From the NCBI GenBank assembly GCA_903813345.2, contig CAIIXF020000009.1, positions 29,922,740 to 29,986,739 on the forward strand: a DNA stretch of 64,000 bases, in the 5' to 3' direction. How positions within the stretch are numbered: the first letter of the stretch is position 1; each line of letters begins with the position of its first letter. Under the pieces are notes generated by a model. The model ran no database searches, was not told the DNA's origin, and worked only from the letters and a program-made list of their open reading frames with translations. Position numbers and translations under genes: made by a program. This DNA is from Owenia fusiformis (Eukaryota; Annelida; Polychaeta; Sabellida; Oweniidae). Of this stretch, positions 38,801 to 50,800 are shown one piece after another.

Positions 38801-41800
38801 CCTTTGAAGAAATATAATTCCTTTTCCAGATCATTTTCTTTCATTTCACGATAGTTTTCAATGAATGCAGCTTTTGTGTTTGTCAGTCGGAAACTGTTAT
38901 TTTGAGGACTGACATAATAGGGTGTTTTGTTGGCATTTGGCATCAGTCCATCAAATGAGATTCCCTGTTTTATATTTACGTAACTTCTTAAATCAAGGTA
39001 CCAGTCCTTTGTTTTGTCATTAAGGTCAGATTCATTTAATGTATCTATAGACATAGCTGGGAGGACAGTTTCGCCAAATGCTAGGAATTTGAGGTGAAGG
39101 ATCATAACCATCTTGGTTATGGTTTCTTTGTATTCAGGCTGCATTTCCAAATCATCTGAGTTCTGCACCACAGCAAATTCTACATCAGAGAAAGGTGTTG
39201 TTTCTTTTCTTGAGAATGACCCAAACGCAATTAGGGCAAAGTCATCCTTATGGAAATCGAGGAGATCCAAACTCTGCTGTACCAAACTTGATATGAATGT
39301 TTTCATTTCTTGAAGGATCCACTTAAAAATTTCTCCAATTTGTTTTATTCTCTCTGCTTCGCGTTCTTTCCTTTCTTCTTTTGAGATTCCAGATTCGTAA
39401 CAGTTACAGGACTCGTTTCTGTCGATCTTTTTTAAGATTTTTTTCTTTAATTTACTTCGTATTGCTTGAAGTTCATTTTTATTCTTTTTCTCATCTTCCA
39501 AGTACTTAATTGGAATGTCTGTTTTAAGACAATGCTTGAAGAAAAGTTTGAGAGCAGATCTTTTTTTCTTTCCATATTTAGATAACTCATCATTCAGTTC
39601 ACCTCCACACTGAACTATTCCAGTTTCATAGATGCTAACAGCTTTCACATATTCCATTGGGTTCATTTCTACTTCACCAATCTCTTTATGGAGATTACCA
39701 AGTTCCCTCAGCAGCTGCACATGTGTTTGTCTATTACTTCGCCATTCCTCTTCAGATACCTCCCCTGGATTCTTTTGTAAATTTTTGTTTATTGATGGGA
39801 TTTCTTTAAGTGACTTGGTTATGTCAAGTTCTCTTTTCTTGAGTTGGTCAAGCTTTAGTGTTATGTCTGGATATTGTTTCCTTAACATTTGGATGTATGT
39901 TTGTAATTGGTTGATTGTAGATACATTTTGAGACACCTGCAATACATGCAGTATGTTTTACACAGCTTTCAATTGAAATGCATGTCATAATACAATGATA
40001 TAATAATTAACCTATTCAGTTTTGCTAAAATGAGGCAACACTGTATTACTACCTGTTTATGTCTCATAATGTTCAAACTGACTAGTGCGGGGGACTTATA
40101 GTGTTAAGTTAAAACATATGTTTCAGTAGTATTTGCTTCTCTAATGTTTATGTCAATGCATTAGGAATGAGCATTTTTTGCTATAATTTGCAATAAATTT
40201 TATGCACAAAACAGCAATATCTTGCAAACGGAATGCCTCTGTCCAAAATAAATTTGTGATTCAATAATTTTTTCTTTAGTTGATTTAATTTTCAAAGCTA
40301 GAAAACAAAATTCCAATGTAAATTTAACATGGCACAATCTATTAAATTTTTCCATCTGAAAATATTTCAGTGGGTGATGCAGGATGCTACTGGGTCAGCA
40401 TAACTTAAGTTCCAGACATTAGATTTTAGTCATATTTTTTATACTGTATCACTATGATGTTATCATTATCCATGTGCGATATGAAGAGGATTGAGCGACT
40501 GGTTATTACAAGATAAAAAATTTCTCTTACCAACCCAAAATGTTCTTTTTAGCTCACATGGTGAGCTTTTGTCCGTCCGTCTGTCCATCAACAATAGTGG
40601 CACGTTTTAAAACCTCTGTCGATAGGATTCCTGTTTTAAGTTATTTCTGTTCAACATCAATACAGAAAACTCCCCTATGACTCCTGGTTCAAAAGCTCGC
40701 CTATTTTCAAAATGGCCGCCATTTTTGTCTCTCGAAATTCACTTTTGACTGGCACGTTTTAAAACCTCTGTCGATAGGATTCCTGTTTTAAGTTATTTCT
40801 GTTTAACATCAATACTGAAAACTCCCCTATGACCCCTGGTTCAAAAGCTCGCCTATTTTCAAAATGGCCGCCATTTTTGTCTTGCGAAATTCACTTTTGA
40901 CCCATTTCCTAGCTTTACAAATAATTTCAGGTGTCCTACATTGTAAAAATCTGTGTCAATGTAAAGAGTAGATATATGAAATAATTTTGTTACAAAAAAT
41001 CAGCGAAAAATTATATCTATTTTTTTATTTTCAGCCATTTTAGTTAACATTGATTTGTCCATCTGACTTGTGAAATCCACTTTTCCGTCAACAACAGTGG
41101 CACATTTTAAAAACTCTGTCGATAGGATTCCTGTTTTAAGTTATTTCTGTTCAACATCAATACAGAAATTTCCCCTATGACTCCTGGCTCAAAAGCTCGC
41201 CTATTTTCAAAATGGCCACCATTTTTGTCCCGCGAAATTCACTTTTGACCTATTTCCTAGCTTTACAAATAATTTCAAGTGTCCTACATTGTAAAAATCC
41301 ATGTCGATGTAAAGAGTAGATGTATGAAATAATTTTGTTACGAATAATCAGCAAAAAATTATATCCATTTTTTTTATTTTCAGCCATTTTAGTTAACATT
41401 GATTTGTCCATCTGTCTCGCAAAATCCACTTTTGGACCATTTGCCTTAAACCCTCTGTCGATAGGATTCCTGTTTTAAGTTAATTTTGTTCAACATCAGA
41501 GAGATTTCGCACATAAGTGAAAGTACAACTTATACGTATACGTATAGTTTAAAGGGTCATGTCGAACTATTATATTTACTAAAATCAATTTTAAATTGTA
41601 CTTAATGGAACATAACAATTCCCGATATAGAAAAGCTCCATCAACTAGAGACTGTGAATACACTGTCATCTGCACGTGTAGATTATGCACATTATAATTA
41701 AATGCTTGCTTCCGTGTCCTAGTAGTTGTAGTGTATTATAAACACGACCCTTTAAAGTGAGTCATGATCCTTTAAAGTGAGTCGTTACATAAACAAGTTG

Positions 41801-44800
41801 ATTATTTCAAAGTTTTCATGATCAGTATAAGTTCAATGAACTTACAAAATTGTATATACACGTAGATGATAAACTTATACAGTTGGATCTCCGTATAAAG
41901 CTTTACCTACATGTGTGTGGAACAATTGACCGCAAGCATTTTTTAAAACTAATTGGCTGAGTAGGAACAGTATCCAATCAAATACTTTAACCATCAATTT
42001 GAAACACCAATCAAACCAGTAGGTTCTAGCAATTCCTAGAAACGATCAATTCAGTAGCTCAACAAATGACATACAGGGTGTTTCATAACGAGCATCTCCA
42101 AAAAGTCAATTTGAGAAGAGATGGGTCTACAACATATGTACTATATATGAGCCTATGTTATTCTAGACAAAAACATTTGGATCAACTAAACATGCTACAA
42201 TTCAAGAAAGTACAAATGGCATCCCTTTGACCTTTATTTATTACAGTCCGGGAAGATCTTTCCTGACGAAAAGCCCACATTATGAAACACCTTGTACCTT
42301 TTCTTATAAGTAAAAGTATACATTATAAGTTGTATTTTACGTATGTGCGAAATCTCTCTATCAATACAAAAAACTCTCTTATGACTCTTGGTTCAAAAGC
42401 TCGCCTATTTTCAAAATGGTCACCATTCTTGTCTCGCGAAATTCACTTTTGGCCCATTTTCTAGCTTTACAAATAATTTCAGCTGTCCTGCATTGTAAAA
42501 AGCCATGTCACTGTAAAGAGTAGTTGTATGAAATAATTTTGTTACAAAAAATCGGCAAAATATTATATCAGGTTTTTTTATTTTCAGCCATTTTAGTTAA
42601 CATTGATTCGTCCATCTGTCTCTCAGTCAGTCCAAAAAAGTGGCAAGTTTTAAACCTCTGTCAACACTTTTTAAATCCTCTGTAGATTTGATTCCCGATT
42701 TAAAATAATTTTGTTCAACATCAATAAAGAAAAAAACCCTGTGACTCCTGCTTCGAAATCTCGTCTTTGTAAAGAGTAGTTGTATGAAATAATTTCTGCA
42801 AAAAATTATACCTGTCTTTTTTATTTTCACTTTTGAGCAACACCATGTGAGCCCAGTACCCACGGTACTAATATTTTACATGTAAATCTATCAGAATGCT
42901 ATCCTAATATGAAAATCCTCCTACATGAACAGTCATGTAATGAATATAATTTGTTACACAAGATTACAGTTAACAATATATGTTTTGCTGTCTTATCTAT
43001 TGTTACCCCATGCACCATTTTTCAAAGTTGTGAGTCCTGTTGCCATGGTAACTGTAACCAAAACCTAATCAAACTGACAGGAGCTTGGTTTTCGTATCTA
43101 TTAATTTGGTCTCCAGAACAAGTTTTAAGGATAAATTATGCTTGATAATATATTTGCAATAAAGTTTTTTTCTGGAAACACCATTATCGAAATAAACCAT
43201 AAGTTTTGAATAAGACTAAAAGCGAAACTGACGTTCTTGGGAGCTAGCTTTACTCAAAGCTGCGCAAACAGAGGTGAAAATCAACCCGGTACTGCATCCT
43301 TAATTTAAGTGAACAACCAATGTCAAATCATAAACCAATGAAAATAATCATTATGCATTGAGTGACCACTGTGGTTTTCTTAAGCAATGCAATCATGCAA
43401 TTTTCTAGCCAGTAGTGATATACATGTACATATTCTCAGGGATAATTTCAAATCCAGTTGTATTCAGTTTACTTAGATATGGGTAAGAGAAAAGATCTAT
43501 CTTATTGAGGAAATGGACCCTGCAATCATCAATCTTGAAACAGATTCAAGTAGTGGTAGTGATGGGATTAGGACTTTCTAGTTGAATACTTATAAGCTTA
43601 AGTTGTATCTTTGAGATGATCCCTTGTAGAACATACCCCCATACCTTTAATGCATATGAAGTGCAACTGCAATAAATACTTATAAGCTTAAGTTGTATTT
43701 GTGAGATGACCCCTTGTAGTACATACCCCCAGACCTTTAATGCATATGAAGTGCAACTGCAATAAATACTTATAAGCTTAAGGTGTATCTTTGAGATGAT
43801 CCCTTGTAGCCCATACCCCCATACCTTTAATGCATATGAAGTGCAACTGCAATAAATACTTATAAGCTTAAGTTGTATTTTTGAGATGATCCCTTGTAGT
43901 ACATACCCCCAGACCTTTTATGCATATGAAGTGCAACTGCAATAAATACATATAAGCTTAAGTTGTATTTTTGAGATGACCCCTTGTAGTACATACCCCC
44001 AGACCTTTAATGCATATGAAGTGCAACTGCAATAAATACTTATAAGCTTAAGGTGTATCTTTGAGATGATCCCTTGTAGCCCATACCCCCATACCTTTAA
44101 TGCATATGAAGTGCAACTGCAATAAATACTTATAAGCTTAAGTTGTATTTTTGAGATGATCCCTTGTAGTACATACCCCCAGACCTTTTATGCATATGAA
44201 GTGCAACTGCAATAAATACTTATAAGCTTAAGTTGTATCTTTGAGATGATCCCTTGTAGCCCATACCCCCATACCTTTAATGCATATGAAGTGCAACTGC
44301 AATAAATACTTATAAGCTTAAGTTGTATTTTTGAGATGATCCCTTGTAGTACATACCCCCATACCTTTAATGCATATGAAGTGCAACTGCAATAAATACT
44401 TATAAGCTTAAGTTGTATCTTTGAGATGATTCCTTGTAGTACATACCCCCATACCTTTAATGCATATGAAGTGCAACTGCAATAAATACTTATAAGCTTA
44501 AGTTTTATCTTTGAGATGATCCCTTGTAGTACATACCCCCATACCTTTAATGCATATGAAGTGCAACTGCAATAAATACTTATAAGCTTAAGTTGTATCT
44601 TTGAGATGATCCCTTGTAGTACACACCCCTATACCTTTAATGCATGTGAAGTGCAACTGAATAAATATACTTACTCCCTGATTTGCATTTTTTGATTTTT
44701 GTTCACAATGTGTTAAATTCTCTTCAGAATTTTGTTTTCTTGGTTTAAAAATTAAATCAACTGAAGAAAAATTCATTTGGGACAGAGGCATTCAGTTTTT

Positions 44801-47800
44801 AACATAGCTGTTTTGGGGATAATTTTTTTATTGCAAATTAAAGCAAAAATGCTCATTGACATAGACTTTAGTTGCTGTTTTCTAGTTTGGTATCAAATTA
44901 AAATGAAGTATAAGCATAATTTTGATAAGAAAATATGAACTCCCCATGCAGACAGATCGCATTAAATTACATTTGTATGATGCGAGACTTGACATTCAAC
45001 GGAAAACTAGGAACATTTTGTCACCCATATAGCAAATTATTTTTTTTACTGCTTAATGAATGGCGAATGACAATACTTGAAACACAACTATTCTTCGAAC
45101 TTATGATTGGACATAAGTATGATGTGTACTTTAATGTAGTAAAGTAAAAGTAACATCATACTTATGTTTGATCATAAGTTCAAATAATAGTTGTGAGAGT
45201 CATCGATAATCAAGGCTTTTGAATAATATAAATGCTGTTTTAAGTAGGTTTCATGTATGCCAATAATTTCTCAAACTGTGTAAACTGAAAACAATCTTTA
45301 ATCCTTAGAATATTCTCTTGGAGGAATTTGCCATGTAAATCCAATGGTGTGGTTCCAAGCAGATTTTGAGATAACAGGAAGGTAAATCTTTAAAACTCAC
45401 CTTATTGGGTTGTTTTTGTTTTTATGGCCAATAAGGTTTGCATTAAAACTTTACCTTCCTGTTATTGTATGATTATCAATGATTTATTTCCAGCCCTCTG
45501 AAGTTTGAAAAATAAAAATACCTGGCTGTTAATCCATCCATCCTTCAAATTGAGAAATATTTTTAGGGGATTATATGGTGCAATCTTATAGTCAATAAAA
45601 TGTTTTAAAGTGTATTTATGTTTTTTAGATGAAAAACATAAGCGAAATGTATTTAAAAACTCCCCCAATTCATTCTACAAACAACTCCTCCTCCTTTCTC
45701 ATCTACATGTAGCAAGTTAAGACTAACTTAGAGATGACAGGCATGTGTGGCTATAATCATTCAAAATGTCTCCTAATAGACTAGATGCGAGTAGAAATGA
45801 TCTTGATTTACATCATTAAATATTCAAAATTCAGTCAAAGTGATGTCATATTTGAAATGTACATGTAAAAATACATCTAAAAATATGGTTACGAAAATTG
45901 TTTATCAAATTTGAAAATTTAATATTTTTTGAAAATGTGACTTCTTATTTGGGTTGATTCCCCATAGACTCCATATTACAAAATCACAAATAGTGAAATA
46001 TCTTTTCTTGTATTGGACGTATAACATTTTCTTTTACTGGATATATAAGCACAAATGCCAAAGGGAAGGGTGACTAAAATCTTTAAAGAAACCCAACAAG
46101 AAAAGCAAACTGTAAGTGTAAATCTGTCATAAGAAAAGTAGACCCTATATATCCCAAAACCATAATCTAACGTGAAAAGAAACATTGTCTAACATCCCCC
46201 TCCCCCCTCCAATCGAGAACCAATATCACAATCCAGGACCAGAACACCAAGGGACATTTCATTCATACTGAAGTCATTACAATACATGTTGAAGAAAAAT
46301 TGAAAAAATTGATAGTCAATACTCATAACATCAAAAATAGTTGTAGATACTAGTACTAATAAAAGATAGAGTATTCAGTCTAAAATGATGTGGGATAGAT
46401 AAAATCCAGTCTCGAAGTCCATAGGCATACTTTAATTTGCATATCTATTCGATACATAATGGCTACATGTATATGAAAATTGAACCACTAAAACCTATGT
46501 AATTTAAGTAATTAAAGGGAACTTTCTACTATACCCGCCATGCTATCTGACCCGAGCGAGACACCTGGTGGTGAAACTGGTAACTACCTACTCGCATTTG
46601 CGTTATTATCAAAATTTTAAATGATGTGTTTTCAAGCTCAATGAATATTAAATCTGACAAAATTGATGGATGTGAATTTGGTTAAGCTTGATTCAATAAC
46701 AATTCACTATAGCTCTTGGAACTTTTAAAAGATAATTCAAAGGGAGTTCTTACATCATTCTGTGCTCTTTTTTCATTATCTTCAATGCATCTCTTGTGTT
46801 CCTCTGCTAGTAGCCTCAGTTCCTCCTCCTGTTTTTTGGCCTCCTCTACCCTCTTTGTTGCTTCTTCTATCCTTTGTTTTTCGTCCTCTACCCTTTGTCT
46901 TTCCTTTTCTGCTATCTTTTTTGCTTCATCAGCCTTTTTTCTTTCTGTCTGGAAATGTATTTCATCTTCTTTTGATTGATCCTTCACGTTCTGTAGTAAC
47001 TGTGATACCTCTTCATCCAAAGTCTTGAGAGAAAGGAGCTGAAGGTAAAATAGCATATTGTTTGATTAGAAAGGCAACACATTCACATATATAAAAACAT
47101 CATACATCTAATCTAAACTCAGAATTTTTGCATAATTTTTCTTTTTTTCATTCATAGAATTTATTTTACAAATATATAAAGTACATTAACATTATACACT
47201 TGTAGTGGCTTTGCTGAAGGCATCATCAGCCACTTGATTAATAATTGCAGGGTGAAGAAAAAATTAAATATGGACTCAAGAGTGAAGTGAGTGGTAGCAG
47301 GGAAACCTACACATTTGCACATTTTTCTAAAAGTGATGCAGTGAGCTTGAGAATTTTCAAATTCATGGATTTAGTTAGGTTTGAAATCTTTATAAAGAAA
47401 TAATTCTACTTTGCCCTTCTTGTGTTTAAATTAAGAATAACCAAAATTAAGAAAGGCTTAATTGTTTTTAAACTCTTCTAAGAATGGAGCAAGAAGTATA
47501 CAGGAACAAATAACATGAATTGTTGTTTCAGTTGCATGGCCATAAGAACATGCAGGTGAAGTAACGTTTGTAAAATTGAGGGAGTGTAGGTGTGACTTAG
47601 AAATTAAGTCACAACGAATATTGTTAAAGATAATTTCTTGATTTCTTGAAATATTAAGTTCAGAGGATCGAATAATTGAATTGGATGAATCTTTCTTTGC
47701 CCTTGACTTAAATATACTTAAATTTTCAGCTTCTTTGAGGGGCTTTGAAAGGGTATTCCAATCCATCATTGATTGTAAAATACAGGATCGATGTAAAAAT

Positions 47801-50800
47801 GATGTAATTATCCCATTGAACGCAGTTCGGAGGGATATAGGGAACGCCTACATCTGTCCATACGTACATCACTCCGTCCGTCTGTCCCGCCATCCGGGCA
47901 ATAACTCGAATACCGTTGGCCCGATTTTGTTCATATTTTGTACAAATATACCCAATAGGGGTAGAAGTTCTGTTGAAAAACCGATTTTCAAAATAGCCGC
48001 TCATTTAAAAATGGTGGTCATTTTAGTGCTGATTTTACAGTAATTTAGGTACTGCATATAAAACTTTAATAGCAATATGTTTTAATTGTAAAAAAGTTAT
48101 ATAGGACATTGATTAAGCTAGTAATGTAAATACAGAAGAAATACATGGCAACCATCTTGAAAAATGGCTGGATTTTGTTCATACTTGATATGTGAATTGT
48201 CGTAAGGATTGCATACTGTCTAATGACATTTTGGGTAGTAGGCAGCTATTTAAAAAATGTCTAGCAGTTAGATGTATGCGTGGGCGATTTTTTAAAAATT
48301 TTATATGTGGCTACTTAAAAGCACATTACTTCTTCTGATGACAACTTGGCTAGTGAGCAACCATTTTGAAAATGGTGGCCTTTCTTATGGGTGTTATTTT
48401 ACGATATTTGCTATATATTTTGTTTGTAAAATGCCAGCCATTTTTGTTCGATGGGATTCGCTACACTTTGGCGTTGCAGTTGTTCTGGTTTTTGTTGGGA
48501 TTTGGAAAGGAGCAATTCATCGAACGTTAACTGTAAGATGTCTCCGAAATCTTTGGAAAATACTTGAAACATATGTTGGTACCAAATTATTCTGTGATCT
48601 AAATACAAGAATATTGCGGTGATATTTGCGTCTTTCTGCTAATGATGTCAAATTTAAATAGTTCAAAACTTTAGTCCATGATGTACCATGAATGACTCCA
48701 GAGCATATATATGCAGGCTGCCTTATAATAAGTTTGCACACGAGTAGAGAATATCACAATGGTCAAAAATCGGAAGCACAGAATGCATAATAACAGTTAT
48801 ATAAAAAGAAAATTGGTTTCTAATGCTGTTTTTGAAAAATATTTTAATGGCTAAGATTAAGGCCAAGGTAATCACCTTCAGTTATGGTTAACATAAGTTA
48901 TCAGATTAGACATACCAGCATATGTATGCCATTATATTTTAAGGATTTTCTCAAAGTAGTCAATCTTTGATAAATATAATTGAAATCCTAATTTGTCATC
49001 TGAATTTCTACTTGAGAAAGAGATAGGGGTATCATTAAAAGAAAATATATTGCAACTGCTGCTAATGTTAAGATTAATCAGGACTAAAGCATGATAGTAC
49101 ACAAATACTTTTTTATCAATGTCATACTGTCTGTCATTAATTAGTATGATTACATGTATGGTATTCAATTATATTGATTGTTTTGCTTCATTTTAAAAAT
49201 GGCTTGCTCTGTAATTTGGTTTTAATTATTTTGAAGAACTGATCCTTTTATAAATCTGTATAATTAAGAGATTGAACTTAAGGTTGCTCTTATTATTTGA
49301 TATTGTTTGATGTTTTTTGCAGGTACATTGTGTGTTGTGATTTATCATTAAGGTTATCTAGGCAAGTCTCTTTTTCTAAGGGTAGGCATCAAAAGTTCGA
49401 TATCGGATTGAAAACTTAATAATTCTACTTTTGAGTTTGACCCCCTCAAAAATAAATACTATAAAAGTTGATTGAGGACAAAATGTGTTCATGTTGGATC
49501 AATTCCATGGATACAAAGAAAAAAACATTTATTTCCCCTAGCCAGCTCTTACCAAGGGTTGGGGTGCTTTTGCCAAGTTGGATGAAACTTTTTAACAGCT
49601 GTACAAAAAATCATGCAAAAAGTGCTTGGAATGGTGAATTTTTAAACTTTTCTTTGATGTTTTAGTGAAATACTCCGAGATATGTACTTCAAGTTTTTCC
49701 ATCTGTTAATTTTATGATCATTTGATGAATGTCACTTAAAATATAAGTGCAGATGATCACATGATCACGTCTACAAGGTCACATGCGAATAAGGAGGGGC
49801 CAAAAGTATTAGAAATACAGTTTGGAAAAGAAAGAGCATAAGCTGAAGGGTATAACTCTACTGCTACCGCAGCTCTCCCTTTGCTATGGGCCTTAACACT
49901 GACACCTAGGTAATTGGACAATCGTAATAAGTAAACTCATGAAATGCTTTGGAATATCAAGATATATTTTTTTAAACTTTTGTATGATGTTTTGGCAAAA
50001 TACTTCAAGATCAATATATGTACTTCAAGTTTTTTTATCTGTTTATGTTATGATCACTTAATGAATGTCGCTTATGATAAAGGTGCAGACGATCACATGA
50101 GCACGTCTACAAGGTCACGTGAAATAAAACAACCTAGTCATTTGGGGAACAGACATGTTCTAATCTCAAAGTATATGAGAGTGTCAATAGGCCAACAATT
50201 GTTCACAAACCTGCCACCATAGTTGATAAAATACCATAATTCATGAAAACGTCAAATAAAACTTTTAAAAGCAAATTAAAGCCCTAATTACAATGAAAGA
50301 AATACAAATATAAATGAAATTTTATAGATCTGAAGATGCTGGCAAAGTTGTTTATACTGTGTATATACTGTATGAGATACTCCAGGAATGCTCTCTACAA
50401 CATGTATCTTTATCTCTTTTTAATCTTAATTTCCTTCATAGCCTATTTTAAAAGTTGCAAAACAAAAGATTGTACAACATTTGTTTCTCCTTCAAAGAAT
50501 GACTTGGTGGCCAGTTGGGTTATATATATTTTACAAGTGGATCTAAGAGACCAAGTGGCCGAGTCCATTATTTTGCAGGGGTGGCACACAGATTTGCGCT
50601 AACATACTTTCCTATTTACAGAGGGTCCTTTTATTGCTTTATTGCCAGTATATTGCTGCCTTATGGGTATGAAAATTGCCTGTGCCCAATTGCATTATGG
50701 CCCTGAACCTCCTTCACGGCTGGTGAGAAAATTAGTCAAAGACTCCTCATCGCTGATTAGGATCTTTTGATGTTCCCCGCCACATCATGAACATCCGCTG

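Larger units (their letters stand above)
40551..42852. repeat. Composite repeat bounded by AGCTCACATGGTG
   Basis: Starts with the palindrome AGCTCACATGGTGAGCT and ends with CACCATGTGAGCC. Inside are about six copies of a unit containing CCTCTGTCGATAGGATTCCT, CAAAAGCTCGCCTATTTTCA and AAATGGCCGCCATTTTTGTC (near 40600, 40755, 41105, 41445, 42360, 42650). Non-coding, in the intron between the coiled-coil and NTase exons of the minus-strand gene. Confidence 0.7.

Noticed and set aside
39632-39931. 99-residue plus-strand ORF
   Set aside because: Antisense shadow of the NTase exon, without recognisable motifs.
37780-39942. NTase ORF as an independent intronless gene starting at its own ATG
   Set aside because: The ATG lies inside the acceptor context (ATGCAG), and the ORF ends ten codons past a good GTGAGC donor, so it reads better as an internal exon; RNA could overturn this.
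43585-44665. Regular 90-bp repeats resembling a CRISPR array
   Set aside because: There are no unique spacers: the whole 90-bp unit repeats, and the genome is clearly eukaryotic.
44588-44791. Minus-strand 67-residue ORF as an extra exon between coiled-coil and NTase exons
   Set aside because: The available acceptor gives a stop in phase 0, and its phase does not match the all-phase-0 gene.
46716-47028. Two Ser/Leu/Phe-rich plus-strand ORFs
   Set aside because: They are the complement of the Glu/Lys-rich coiled-coil exon, a typical shadow.
48305-48622. 105-residue plus-strand ORF
   Set aside because: Crosses the junction between a repeat and the LINE relic and has no conserved content.
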